A stretch of DNA of 64,000 bases from Siphonodentalium dalli (Eukaryota; Mollusca; Scaphopoda; Gadilida; Siphonodentaliidae): contig CP136062.1 of assembly GCA_032622095.1 (NCBI GenBank), positions 230,840,578 through 230,904,577 on the forward strand, given 5' to 3'. The notes beneath the pieces were generated by a model. The model did no database searches. It saw only the letters and a list, made by a program, of their open reading frames with translations, and had not been told where the DNA came from. Shown one piece after another: positions 22,901-33,800 of this stretch. The position numbers and the translations under genes are program-made. Each line of letters starts with the position of its first letter. Within the stretch, counting starts at the first letter, position 1.

Positions 22901-25900
22901 ATTAATATTAATTGATACATGTACATGTAGATGCATTTCCGGACAGGTATCTTCGATTCATATTTATTATTTTATACCCTGAAATCATGTAAGGAAGAGA
23001 TGCATTATCTTTCGAGTGAGAGCATAATTGCTCACACTGCATTGTTCTTAATCTTTGTCTAATATAAAATAATTTTTCTTTTAGCTGACGCCCGTTGTGA
23101 CTCACCTGGTCACTCAGCACAGTATTCAACATACACCATGATGGAGAAAGACACTGGCAATATTCTAGCAATGAGGATAGTAGACAAACGCGAGACTGAC
23201 TTGAAATCGACCAATATGGAAAAGTTCGGCTTTGAACGGTGTTTGGAGGATTTACTTGGGGATGGTTTGAGAGTGAAGGAGATTGCCACTGATGAACATC
23301 AGGCAATAGCAAAATGTATTCGTAAGTATTATGGCTTCATGATTTGACAATGAAATAAATATATCTGTTGGGAGCCAGATCCCCATTATCTCCTATACCT
23401 CTGTCTGTCTGTCTATGTCTGTCTATATGTCTGTATGTCATTTATACAAATCTACGATTCTCGACCGATCGGGGCGAAACTTGGTACGTGTGTGTAGTTT
23501 GACCAGGCGGTCGTCGTTGTCGTATTGGCGAGCCCATGCGGGGCCCGCTTCGCGCATGCGCAGACCAGATCTCGGAAATGGGTGGAGCTATCGACTTGAA
23601 ATTTGCTATGTGAATGTATCTTGCCCCGGATACGAATTTTATCGGGTCGCCGGGCCCGTGCGACGCAAGCTTCGCGCATGCGCAGACCAGATCTCGGAAA
23701 CGGGTGGAGCTATCGACTTGAAATTTGGTTTTTGAATAGCCCGGACAACGTCGGGCTCATCGGCTTATCTATTATATATTTTGGAAGATCTGTGTGTGTC
23801 TGTCTGTGTGTTCACGATGGACTCGAAAACGGCAGAGCCGATTTCGATGAAACTTGGTATGTGGGGGTACTTTCGGCCGGGGAGTGGCATGGGCCTATTA
23901 ATTTGCCTGTGCGATGTGACCTTGAAATCGGGTCATTTCAAGGTCGAACGCCAGAGTATCTCAGGATTTCGATGAAAATTAGTGTCTGGGAGATACTTTC
24001 GTATGGGGAGTGTCGTAAGCCTATTCGTTTGCCCGTGCGATGTGACCTTGACCTTGAAATCGGGTCAATTCAAGGTCGAGTCGCCAATTTGGATGGGATT
24101 TCGACGAAATTTGATACGTGGGGTTACTTTTGTCCACTGAGTGTTTTGGACGGGTCGAGTCGTGACCAATTCAATTCAAGGTCAAATCTGGTAAAACCGG
24201 ATGGATTTCGACGGGTACTTTTGTCTGGCAGTGTTTTTGGACGGATCAAATCGTGACCCCACCTGACCTTGACCTTCAAAATGGACAATTCAAGGTCAAA
24301 TCGCGCAATTTGTCGAAAAGCAGAGGGGAAACAGCCCGGACGAAGTCGGGTCCACCTGCTAGTATTTTATATGGTTTGTCTGCTATTAGGACAAAATTGT
24401 ATACACAAGAAGGTGAATGTTCAAAACATTAAAATGCTGATTATTATGGCATATAAATATAGATGTGAAAATTATGACCGTTTTGGCAAGAACAATTTTG
24501 TGTAGAATCAATCGCAAACAATAATTCTTCAATGCTCATCTTAGAAAATTGCAATGCTGTTAAGACATTCATGTTTTCACACTTAAAATTAAACTCACCT
24601 TCAGTTATGATTTTGTTATTTTTGATAATTCAGGTGGAAACACTAAGTTAGGGTATTGTGATATGTATTGTATCGTTGATCATATATATCCTGATCTGTA
24701 TTGTGAACAAGTGTATCATTTCAGCCCTACTTTATTGAGATATCAACAATTGTTTGTATGGTGCAAGTGTCTAAATATACATATTTTTCTGTTACAGGAA
24801 CCAAGCATGCAGGAATAATACACTCTTTTGATGTATGGCATGGGGCTAAGCTTCTTGCTAAACACCTGAATACGGTAGGTATCCTTGGTAAAGATCATGA
24901 AATTTAGTTATGACTTCTAAAGATTCAACTCGTAAGACAGATTTGGACTGGAGTATTTTTTTTAATTCTCGGGAATAGATGAGATTTAACTAGAAGACAT
25001 ATATTCAACAAGAGGCCAATCACGATCGGCATATGATTAACCCATCCCTTGGCGATAGTAAATAACTATTATTGTAATCATAATTTATTGTTTTGATGTT
25101 GAATCATAGAGTATACATAATAAATAGAGGATATCTACAGTTTTGACTGAATATGAGAGAATTATCAATCATGAGTGGGTACAAGCTAAAATTGATATTT
25201 GCTTGGAGCCACGAATGATAATTCTCCTGTTCAGTCAAAAGCTGTAGGTTTCTTTTTATTATATGCGGTTTCGTTACTTCACTTACAATTACTTCTCTCA
25301 GGCGATTGTTTTGCCAAATTAAATGTAGACGAACACCAATCTGCTGATCGCAAACTGATTGACTCATCACTGGATCACAGATAAATCACTACACGAAGCT
25401 CGATATCGCTCTGTAACATGCATTTCCATAAGAGATCAGTACGCACTATCGCCATCTTAAAAGTATATGACGTCACGTGACTCATGTATGTCACAGATAG
25501 TAATGCAATGAATGCCAATATGAAAAGCAAATAACTTTTTGGTATTAGCTCGCTGCAACAGGTGATTGATACGCCGTTTATTTCCCGACCATTTAGAACT
25601 GTTTCACTGAAGAGCATACAGAATATATTGCTCATATATGTTATTATAACTTTTAAATTGCCCTTTAGGTACTCCCCAGGTCATCGCAAAATTTCAGGAA
25701 GCTCCAGTCATGGAAGGGTTAGACATATTTACAAATTACAAAACGTTTCTTATTTCTGCTCAGGTTGCCAAAACCAAGGGTTGTGAAGATATGAAGATTT
25801 GGGTGAAAGAAGTTGTCAATCACTTTTGGTATTGCTGTGAACACGCTAAAGACAGAAAAGAATTTCTGGTGAGTACCCACTTCACACAAATCCTTTCTAA

Positions 25901-28900
25901 ATTGAGGAGATGTTCCCTTTGAAATGTTCCTCCCAATGAATATGAAGCATACTGCTCCTGTATGATCTGTTTGTCTGTGAGCTTTCTGCTTTTATACATG
26001 AACATCCCTCCAAATGAATAATAGACCATTCCAATGTATACTTTCATAACTGATGGGAGAATCCATTTAGTAAAGGAAGGGTTATATGAGACTGAATTGC
26101 AATCACTATGGTCAGACTGGAGTGTTTATCTGTCAGAGCCTGCAAATAGAGTGCCTGTCATTTGCAAAGTGAGGTGCATGGCAGGCTAGCTTCACCAAAT
26201 TCACCCTCTCAGAACCTTATTCTGCTGAGAGCCTGAGGCCTCAGCTGCTATGGGAGATCTAGGATAAGATTTAAGTACCCAGATGGTGAATATGATGTGC
26301 ACCCATCGGCCACCTCGATTATGCATTTTATATTCTGCAAATTAGGGGATGTAGAAGGGAAAAAGTAATTAAAAACATTGTTAATTTGAGACTATAGATA
26401 CTTCCAAGAAAACGAGGACTAAGCAGAATGATGTCCTCAGAGAATGAATTTGGTGATGCTACCCCACTGTAAAGATAGATAGCATCACTCAATTCACCCT
26501 CTGGGGATCTCATTCTGCAAATGACAGACACACTATTTGCAGACTTGTATCCATCCTTACTATTTTGATATTTTCTGTGAATTTTTTTTTCTCATAAATT
26601 TTTCTTGGTTTTGCCATTAATTTGAGTTTTATGTCTCTTTCAACAGCTATAGTTATTCGTTATAGTTGTGGAGAAAAGACAGCGCATAGAGTTAACAACT
26701 TTAAAACTAGACCTAAAATACACACTAACTACCTTTTGCTGGCAGTATAAATCCCAGCTTTCAGATATATATATTTAGGAGTCACAGCCTGTTGCAAATA
26801 TATGACTAAATAAGCTATTTCATTTCAAACAGGGAATGTGGAATGGCCTGGTACACCATGTGATCAATAAGCACGAATGGCCCATAACAAATGGCTTCGG
26901 GAAAGGCAAATGCATGCATGATGAACTGCCATCTGATTACAGAAGTGACTTTCTGGTGAAAGGCTCCGCTGCACATGTGGCACTTAGGAAAGCAGTTTTT
27001 CGAAAAAGATTTCAGAATAAAATTGAGAAATATGTGACATTCAGGTAAGTCAACACTGTACTGAGATTTAGGTATGTGTATCTCAAGAATGTCTATCTTT
27101 TCCTTGAACTTTCTGCATTTATTCCAATTTTTTCCATTTATAGCTGAAACTTTTTCTTCATATTGTATCTATTAAAACTTTCGAAGTGAAATGCACCAAA
27201 GAACTGATGCTTTTTTTAGATTAATAATGCAGCCATATCTAGAATCAGATGTAAGTTCCCAGATGGTGACTATGATGTGCACCCATCGGCCACCTCAATT
27301 ATGCATTTTATATTATGCCAATTGTTTTTGTTATTTTGCCGGAAACAGACATAATCTTCAAAACACAGGAATAAGTATATGACACACCTGCAATAATTAG
27401 CTGTATTTGAAGGCAAAAATAAAAGCGCTGATAATAGTCAGATATAATAATATTTACATACGGAGTGTGATTATCACTAAATCCAGCATTCCGATTGGTC
27501 GGCGCCCACGTGACTATTTCTCGGTGAAGAGGGTCATAATTACAACCATAATTACGTCGACGCGTCATTGATTTTGGAGAAGAAGAACGCCTAATGTTTT
27601 GGGCGCATTTGCACTCGCGCAGGATTGACTTAATAAATCAGGTTTCAATATAAATCAGGTTTCAATATAAAGAGGCTCGTTTTGAAATTGTTCTCAGCTG
27701 GTTTCTGGTCGGGTGCTATGGGATATTTTGGGCTGGTTTTGTCACGATACACTTTTCGATTTAAATACATTTACAAAAGTGGCTTTTTCGCTAAATGTAT
27801 ATAAATATAAGGAATAACTGTCATGTGGACTGGTTTTATGGAGATGTAACCATGAGGTGAGTGGTTTTACACAAGTTATGACCACTTACCTCACGGTTAC
27901 ATCTCCATAAAAATAGTCCACATGACAGTTAATCCTTAAATAAATATTGGACTTTTGTATGTTTGACACCATAACTTGTGTTTATTGGTAGTACTTTATG
28001 GGCGCCTCTAATCAAATCGATTCAGAATCTTTCATCTGATTCGATTTTAATTTTTCGCGAAGATATATCATGATGCCAATGAAAGACCACGCATACAAAT
28101 AACACTGAATGTGATTGTTTACTGACTTCATAATTGCTTCTTATTTATTATGGTTAATCAGATGGCAGCAGACAATACTCACTTAATTGCTTACATACAA
28201 AATGAATCCATTTATAGATAATAATGCAATAACTCAATTTGAGATTTGATGCAATTCGTAATCATTTGGCTGATTTGATTCGAGATTCGATTCAAAATGA
28301 AAATACCCTATTCGCAGGGTACTAGTACTTGTTTGTGATTAGCTCACTTGTGTGGTGATACTGGAATGACTATCATCAAATTGGATGGGACATGCCTAAT
28401 GAATAAATTTATAAACATATTTTTTATTTCTCACAGGAACACTGGAAATTTGGAGAACTTCCATCAAATTATCCTAATGTACGCAGCAAAGCGGTTTGCC
28501 TACAAATTTCCCACCTTCAGAGCAAGAAACTACCTGGCAGCACTGGATTATCACCACCACAAGGACAGAGAAGTACTAAAAACAAAGGATGGAAAAGAGA
28601 GGTAACTTTATTAGTGGATTAAGGCTCACAGATTATGCAATGAGATTTTCAGTTGATGTACCCATCACATTCAGCTGAAATTTTAAGTAAGATACAGCAA
28701 GCGAAGAGTTCTCCACCAGAATCAATCGAGTTGAAGACGAGATTGATTCTTGTAAAGAACTATTCTCATGCTTTGACCAACTTCGAGCCCAATTGACTGG
28801 TATCAACTGGAGAGATGATTGGTCTAATTGTTATGTACTAGAATGTGACACAAGCAAGTAGTATTGCTATACATTAGTTGGGACTCCAAATCGCTATGTG

Positions 28901-29811
28901 GCTATCGAGAATTGTCAAAGTTGTGAGGTGAGAGTTCCCAGACACTGGTCACACCTTTTAAAACCTTGCCTGTTTAATATCTTCATTTGGGCAAGTAGAA
29001 ATGGTTGCAAAATAACTTTGCTGCAGTGAATAATCATGTTTTTTTCTTACACAGTGTGGCATTGCGCCCGTGCAATTTGCTTGTGTGACCAATGGGATTA
29101 TCGTTATCCTCATAGGATATTCAATCGCTAGTCTTGAGGATTTGTGTGCTTTACCATAAATCGGGGATTGATTGTAGCAATCAACCAGTGCTATGAGAAA
29201 ATTTAATTCTTACATGCAAATGGTAACCAATGCCTGACAGAACTCATTAGTAAAACATATACATGTAGACATTTTGAGAATAAACAGCTACCGGTATGTA
29301 TACCTGAACTCGAACAGTATGTAAAAAATCTCATTGGCCTCTCCTGTTTTGTTTTTAGCAAGAATCCAAAGAATTAACAAAAATAACTTAAAAGATATGC
29401 TACATGATGAGGCCACAACCATGCTACAGATTAAAAAATTTCAGTTTTAACCAAAATTCCCATCCCTGTGATAATTTACAGGGGCGAATGTTACTGAAAA
29501 GTTGTAGATATACCTATCCTGGACATAAAACAACATAATTTGCATTTTATTACAGATACACAAGAACATTCAACAAGAAATCAAAAGTTTGGTCTTGTCA
29601 CGCACAGAAAGTGAAAAAAGACTTTGCATATATACCAGATATCTTGGAAAATGTGGTAACAATAAGGTTCAAAGACAGTGGCCGAATGACCAGACCTCAG
29701 GAATTATTGCCAGAGGATCCCCGTCGAATTTCTGCAACAATTGCACCAGTCCAGCCTCCGTCGACCGAGGAGATACTCAAGGCCAAGAAGTCCAGATTTA
29801 AGTATGTATAA
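16715..29811 (+). CDS. Multi-exon DDE-transposase-like gene, complete (12 exons, 835 aa)
   Basis: Exons: 16715-16992, 18276-18515, 19108-19305, 19817-19933, 20568-20910, 22125-22404, 23085-23321, 24798-24874, 25764-25868, 26833-27044, 28437-28601, 29556-29811. They sum to 2508 nt and every junction keeps frame. The product resembles a large, poorly named invertebrate and fish family marked by 'DSPGHSAxYxTYT', 'TDxHxxI', 'HSxDVWHxAK', 'NHFWYCC', 'HHVxNxHEW' and 'LENFHxxILMYAxKRF'. Layout: conserved N-terminal block (about 60-95), long acidic and Ser/Pro-rich disordered middle (about 100-350), Cys cluster (about 355-410), then the catalytic-like half. Candidate DDE acids are D487, D555 and E702 (inference). 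No frameshift or stop was found. Eleven introns are unusual for an active transposon and suggest an old or domesticated gene. AATAAA lies 18 nt past the stop. Confidence 0.8.
17253..17360. mobile_element. Small MITE in intron 1 (108 bp)
   Basis: The left end gtgaaccaccgatcggtcta and right end tagattgatcggtgattcac are inverted copies. The element is wholly within intron 1 of the transposase-like gene. Confidence 0.6.
18276..18515 (+). CDS. Transposase-like gene, exon 2
   Basis: Acceptor ctacag, donor gtaggc. Joining CG to G restores Arg and gives LLDRFFEMKDNIDEVPDLIG. The remainder is Thr/Ser/Pro-rich and probably disordered. Confidence 0.75.
19108..19305 (+). CDS. Transposase-like gene, exon 3 (SRIPVPT repeat)
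   Basis: Acceptor tttttcag, donor gtgtgt; phase 2 on both sides. It contains CSRIPVPTSRIPVPTRTSTS, a tandem heptapeptide matching the SxIP type of EB1-binding motif, followed by a basic and acidic patch (ERRSLRLHKRTIHEDYVLYE). Confidence 0.7.
19817..19933 (+). CDS. Transposase-like gene, exon 4 (GC donor)
   Basis: Acceptor atttcag. The donor is GC rather than GT, in the strong context AAG|gcaagt typical of GC-AG introns. The exon is highly acidic (SDDDVEDE, ADWETDDEME). Phase 2 on both sides. Confidence 0.65.
20003..20285 (+). repeat. Dispersed repeat in intron 4
   Basis: It starts 'aaagtttgagctattgccat' and contains 'gccagtggccatcttgcatt'. A diverged copy is in intron 5 (21356-21680, ending near 'gccagcggccatcttggatt'). 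The 'gccatcttgg' block also links it to the repeats at 42-46 kb. Confidence 0.6.
20568..20910 (+). CDS. Transposase-like gene, exon 5 (acidic region and Cys cluster)
   Basis: Acceptor ctccag, donor gtatgt, ends in phase 0. An acidic stretch (TDDENEDDDDRIENDEQEYE) is followed by Cys at CPGEASQHVAC, YKECLEQL and TKCSMADCGECIEV. This fits a metal-binding module that continues into exon 6 (VCKKNHHSYSWCSQP). Confidence 0.75.
21356..21680 (+). repeat. Dispersed repeat in intron 5
   Basis: Second copy of the repeat seen in intron 4. It contains an internal duplication: 'ggtcggatcattaggaaatt' (21459) and 'ggtccgatcatcataaaatt' (21527), each followed by 'tgtcatggctgtt' or 'tatcatggatgtt'. Confidence 0.6.
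22125..22404 (+). CDS. Transposase-like gene, exon 6
   Basis: Acceptor taacag, donor gtaaat, start phase 0, end phase 1. It encodes WCSQPYV, GNMMCSSAVLLSGNNYEKIK and FFKFMNMKFVNTSSFNRYVS, the family block that precedes the first catalytic strand, ending in KDLVLF. Confidence 0.8.
23085..23321 (+). CDS. Transposase-like gene, exon 7 (catalytic core, first two Asp)
   Basis: Acceptor ttttag, donor gtaagt. It reads ADARCDSPGHSAQYSTYTMM, then DKRETDLKSTNMEKFGFERC and VKEIATDEHQAIAKCI. The first Asp of ADAR (about 487) and the Asp of ATDEHQ (about 555) are the expected catalytic acids of an RNase H-fold transposase. This is inference from family layout. Confidence 0.85.
23389..23767 (+). mobile_element. 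Helitron-like non-autonomous element 1 (intron 7)
   Basis: The 5' end starts 'tctcctatacctctgtctgt'. It has two units about 122 bp apart with 'cgcatgcgcagaccagatct' (23553, 23675). The 3' hairpin is agcccggacaacgtcgggct (about 23738-23757). The expected CTRR end is not clean here (CTTA). Confidence 0.5.
23768..24362 (+). mobile_element. Helitron-like non-autonomous element 2 (intron 7)
   Basis: It starts with TC ('tctattatatattttggaag') and ends with CTAG followed by T. A cccgg...cgggt hairpin is centred near 24343, about 10 bases before CTAG; this is the classical Helitron 3' signature. The body has three units with 'ccttgaaatcgggtcatttc' or close variants. No Rep/helicase coding sequence. 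Another 5' end of the same kind starts at 63891. Confidence 0.7.
24798..24874 (+). CDS. Transposase-like gene, exon 8
   Basis: Acceptor gttacag, donor gtaggt. A short 77-nt exon: RTKHAGIIHSFDVWHGAKLL, AKHLNT. The HSFDVWHGAK block is strongly conserved in the family. Ends in phase 0. Confidence 0.8.
25005..25080 (+). mobile_element. Family A 5' fragment (intron 8)
   Basis: 'aacaagaggccaatcacgat' followed by 'taacccatcccttggcgata' matches the 5' end of family A elements; the 3' part is absent. Confidence 0.6.
25764..25868 (+). CDS. Transposase-like gene, exon 9 (alternative acceptor at 25680)
   Basis: VAKTKGCEDMKIWVKEVVNH, FWYCCEHAKDRKEFL, donor gtgagt. The acceptor at 25763 gives the spacing expected for the family. 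An upstream acceptor 'ccccag' at 25679 is also in frame with no stop and would add 28 residues. Confidence 0.75.
26278..26345 (+). repeat. Direct repeat left of exon 10
   Basis: 'gatgtgcacccatcggccac' and 'attatgcattttatatt' recur at 27252-27320, on the other side of exon 10. Confidence 0.8.
26833..27044 (+). CDS. Transposase-like gene, exon 10
   Basis: Acceptor aaacag, donor gtaagt. It encodes GMWNGLVHHVINKHEWPITN and GSAAHVALRKAVFRKRF. The HHV..KHEW block is a family hallmark. The exon lies between two direct repeats (26278-26345 and 27252-27320). Confidence 0.8.
27252..27320 (+). repeat. Direct repeat right of exon 10
   Basis: Partner of 26278-26345, with only a few mismatches over about 70 bp. 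The two copies are 975 bp apart and enclose exon 10. Confidence 0.8.
27815..27931. repeat. Long hairpin (about 49-bp arms, intron 10)
   Basis: The left arm starts taactgtcatgtggact and continues ggttttatggagatgtaac. The right arm is the inverse (gttacatctccataaaa, agtccacatgacagtta). The loop is about 17 bases. Few mismatches. Confidence 0.85.
28437..28601 (+). CDS. Transposase-like gene, exon 11 (third acidic residue)
   Basis: Acceptor ctcacag, donor gtaact. It encodes NTGNLENFHQIILMYAAKRF and LAALDYHHHKDREVL. The Glu of GNLENFH (about 702) is the best candidate for the third catalytic residue. Confidence 0.8.
29556..29811 (+). CDS. Transposase-like gene, exon 12 (terminal)
   Basis: Acceptor ttacag. 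It encodes YTRTFNKKSKVWSCHAQKVK, KDFAYIPDI, a Pro-rich tail (ATIAPVQPPSTEEILKAKKS) and stop TAA at 29809-29811. 'gtatgt' overlaps the last codons and could act as a cryptic donor, but the family normally ends about here. Confidence 0.75.
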
Positions 29812-29828
29812 GTCCATACGGTACCCAA

Positions 29829-29834
29829 AATAAA
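29829..29834 (+). terminator. Polyadenylation signal AATAAA of the transposase-like gene
   Basis: Canonical hexamer 18 nt after the TAA stop, so the 3' UTR would be very short. Confidence 0.5.
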
Positions 29835-30540
29835 TCTGATTATCATGTTAGAAACCGATAAATAATCCACCTGTATCTTTGTTCAGAACACATGTAGATG
29901 GTGCAGGGTACTTACATGTGTTCCCAATTTAATTTTTTTTTATATAATTGGCTCATCACAAGCAACTATGCATGCTGTTCAAGTTTAGCTGCACTGTTAT
30001 GTACTGAATACTCAATGATGAATAGTTCTCTCAGTAAATCTTGAGATAAGTTATTATGTGAACATTTCCCCACCAATGAATATGAATACTTCTGCACTTG
30101 TATATCAATCATTTGTCTGTCAGCTGCTTTTATTACCTGTGCATAATACTCCAATAACGAGATTTTACATATTCAAAATATTGTTATGTAGACATAACTG
30201 TTATAGTAGCATTACTGATCAAGTCGACTCAAAATTAGTCTAATCTAATTGAGGATAAACATTGGATAATGTCAAAAGTATTGAAAATTATGCTTAAAAT
30301 CATATTCAGACCAAACTATTCGACTGTACTAAAGGATTAGCAATGTTTGTTAACAAACCACTGTAACAGTTATATTTACAAAACATTGCTTTCAACATAT
30401 GAAATGTCGTTGTGTAGGCTTATCCATGTTTTCTTTGTTAAGGGTGATGTTTTTACAAACTTCTACATTTTTGGCACATTACTCACCATGAGGTCCCTTT
30501 AATAAAAAAAATGATTTTACGGATTGCTAGAAGAGAGATC

Positions 30541-30546
30541 TTTATT
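30541..30546 (-). terminator. Polyadenylation signal of the P2X7-domain gene
   Basis: tttatt on the plus strand is AATAAA on the minus strand, 17 nt past the stop at 30563. Confidence 0.55.
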
Positions 30547-30562
30547 TACACATTTTCTACTT

Positions 30563-30823
30563 TCAGGCCAAGTGATTAGGATCAAACCCTCTGTATTGTC
30601 CAAATGCATCAGGATATTTGTCGCGTATCCTCCACACTGCACATGAGGGTACAACTCGCCTTATCCCAGCACCTAGCCGGCCATGCTGCCATAAAATGTA
30701 CTGACGGTATGCTCCATGACGGAATCCTTTCATTGGATCATCTTCGTCCGCACCGAATGTCTGCTCTCTCCAAAGCCTCGCTACTAACAGAACGCCGTCA
30801 TCAAGGACGATTGCATCCATGAG
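30563..30823 (-). CDS. P2X7-domain gene, exon 5 (terminal)
   Basis: Acceptor tttttacag. It encodes LMDAIVLDDGVLLVARLWRE, AYRQYILWQHGRLGAGIRRV, VPSCAVWRIRDKYPDAFGQY and RGFDPNHLA with stop TGA. The 'YRQY..W.HG.LG...R.V.PSC' block is the hallmark of the family. Confidence 0.88.
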   Translation of the reverse strand, partial: LMDAIVLDDGVLLVARLWREQTFGADEDDPMKGFRHGAYRQYILWQHGRLGAGIRRVVPSCAVWRIRDKYPDAFGQYRGFDPNHLA

Positions 30824-33800
30824 CTGTAAAAAGAGCAAAGCAGGAATTATTGATACTGGATAATGTATCGCAAAGAACCCTTTGTGTTTTGGATGCCCAA
30901 TATGTCTGGGTCTCTTTTTCCTTCATCGTCTATAGATTCATAGCTATGAAATTACATGTATAATTCAAGAGCACCAGTCAACATTTTTAGTGATTTCATT
31001 CAGTACAACAAACATCATAAAACATTGCCCTGTCTTAATGATCAATGTTTGATGGAAAGAAATTGATTTATCATCGTTTTGGAAAATGTTTGTCATATAT
31101 TCCTTGCGGTAAAACAATGGGTCTTCAAACAGAGATACATGTACCTTAAAATTCTTGAAACATGTTATTGAAAGTGTGGACAGTTCTATTTTGATGATAA
31201 TGGATGGAGCTTATTGCATTAAAATCTACCTGTGTGCCTCTCAACTCTGTACAGAGGGTCATTAATAAACACATGTACATGTAACAGTCTTTCACTGTTG
31301 AAATATTATACAAATAATGTGCTCTGTGATTTTAGAAAATTATGTCATGAGTGAGCCAGGTAAAAATTTTCATGAGTCGCTAGCAAAAAGAAAGTTTTCT
31401 TGTCAACGAATGACATCGTTTTTGATAGCCAATAGAAAAAGGACTAGATATTCTTTTCAATATATGAGTATCCATAAAATTTCAACAATTATGAAGATAA
31501 ATGTTCTCAAATGTCATGGCCATCAGACGATATGTTAAAGCCAATGCGGCCCATGAGCAAAACAGAGAAATACATGTATAGTTCATTATTTTTGCCGAAT
31601 TTCAACATAAAACAGATTTTTATTATAAGCATAATAACAGTAAAAGATAACATTACTGATTCGTGAGGATAATGAAATATTCTGGTTAGCACAATGGTAG
31701 AGTGAATTGGTCCCACATGTGAGCTTGTATGAAAGTGAAAACTGGGGATATCAAAATTTATTACACTGCATAAACCACAATTCAGCATATCATTTTACTG
31801 TATATCTCAGTGCCAAATAATAGTGATTATTGGAAATATTCTCCAAAATTCTATACAAGAGTCTGGGATGGAAATTCTTCAGCCACCTATATGAAAACTT
31901 AACTTTATATATAGGGTATATCAATTGACTTACTGGAGATACTGATATGCAATCAGCTGCTGATGTTGCGCCACAGCACAAGCGTTCTATCTCCAACGGC
32001 ATTTCTCTACATTTCGTGCAAGTGCACCAGTTAGGTGCTGTTGTTCCCTCAGGTGGGTGGTAACCCTCGAGGACCCTGGTCCCATCTACCACATGGAAGA
32101 TGAGTGCTGGATGAGCTACGGCCATCCGCAGACACAAATCTCTTACTTCTGCCTCATCCAGTTGATTAATTCGTTCCTGGAATAGAGTGGGATTATATAG
32201 CGATGTATATAATATTTACAAATAATGTGGAATGCATATATTTTAGGCATTTGTAAATTTTTCTATATAAAGTTAAAGGTACTCAATCCGATAAAACTCC
32301 TCTCAATTACGATTTCAATGGCTTCGGGGGTCAAAAATATTTAATTCGAGTCGAGGAAGTCACCCATCAAAGCTCAGATTTGTTAGATATCGATTTTAGA
32401 TATCTATTATTTTTCATTATCGGGAATACTTTCTGGCCCAGAACTCAGTCAAAATTGCGTTATTATTACCACTTGATTTTAGAGTTATCCATCCTTGTCT
32501 GTTTGAACAGTGTTTTGGTGTACACATCTCGAGCAGGATACGAAATTGACGGCAATTATTAGTACTCATCTCGAGAACATAACAAATTTCAAAAATCAAT
32601 ATCTAATAACTCTGAGCTTTGTTTGATGGGTTCCTCGACTCGAACCAAAGAAATAGTAATATAGGACCCTCTGATCGGATTGTTGTTATTGGAATCTGTT
32701 GAGATGGGGACCCTCTGTTCGGATTGAGTACCTTTAAAGAGTAGAGAAATTAAATATGAATATTCCATGAAGCATCTTACGACCTACACTAACAGTTTGA
32801 AATGTAAACAGACATTCATGTGTCTTGTTTTAGGTTACTATCAAATGGACTTTTGTAATAAAAAAAACATGTTTTCATTCCAAGTCGCCTAATGTTTTTT
32901 AAATAGCGGTTACAAAAAGGTTCAAGAAGTATATTTGATATTGTGGCACATATTGCTGAAGTAAACCATGAAATTCCACCCCGTTCTTATTACATGCTTT
33001 TGTCAATATAGACCAAGTTTTCTCGGTCTACACCAGCTTGGGATGTCGGTTGGGATGATGATATTTGGTTTTAACCTAGTCCTGCTCTTCTATAATGGAT
33101 GTTCATTCAAAAGATGTACTATATGTACATGTGGCATCTGGACATTCATGTTAACCCATGAATGTGATTAATCATCTGACATATCTGCAATTAATCTGTT
33201 TTCAAACTGATATATCATTTACCGTGATAGAAATATGTACCTGTATAGTAACGATAAAATCATGTAATGTATTGTTTACCTGCATTGTCTGATAGCGCAA
33301 CAAAAGTCAAAATTCTCTGGAAAACAGGGCTTTGTTTACTTATAAATCTCATTGCTTGGACACTTAACAGACCTCTGATATGTGCATGTTTAATATCATC
33401 ATGCTTGCGAAAATGAAAGCTTGGCATATATGAACATAGAGGGCACTATGTTCATATACGCAAAGCTTCCATTTTACCTAATCCAAAGACATACAAGCAA
33501 TAATATAACTCCTGTCCACGATTCTGTGCATACAGTTCATTATAGAAGAGTAACGGAATGGGACTCGGTTCAAAACAGCACCAACCCAACTAATATCTCA
33601 AGCTGTTGTGGGGCGAGAAGACTTGGTCGACTGCCAATGTTGATCCAACTTTAGAACTTTATTTTGTTCATACTTTTCTTCTGAAAAAATGTGAGAAATA
33701 AAAATATTTATACAGAAATGAGTATCATGATTCATATTCCAACTCTAAAAACCCTATCTGCCAAAGGGCAGAGCTTTTCCAAAAGAACGTAATCTTCTGG

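Noticed and set aside
23603-24256. 217-codon plus-strand frame
   Set aside because: It lies across two Helitron-like elements with repeated units, inside an intron, and has no protein family.
28640-28860. Possible further exon or gag-like stretch after exon 11
   Set aside because: A loosely open, frameshifted stretch (SCKELFSCFDQLRAQLTGIN) without splice signals. The transposase-like gene joins correctly without it.
32400-32562. Open frame within the second TTAA MITE
   Set aside because: The matching region of the first copy has stops, so there is no coding conservation.
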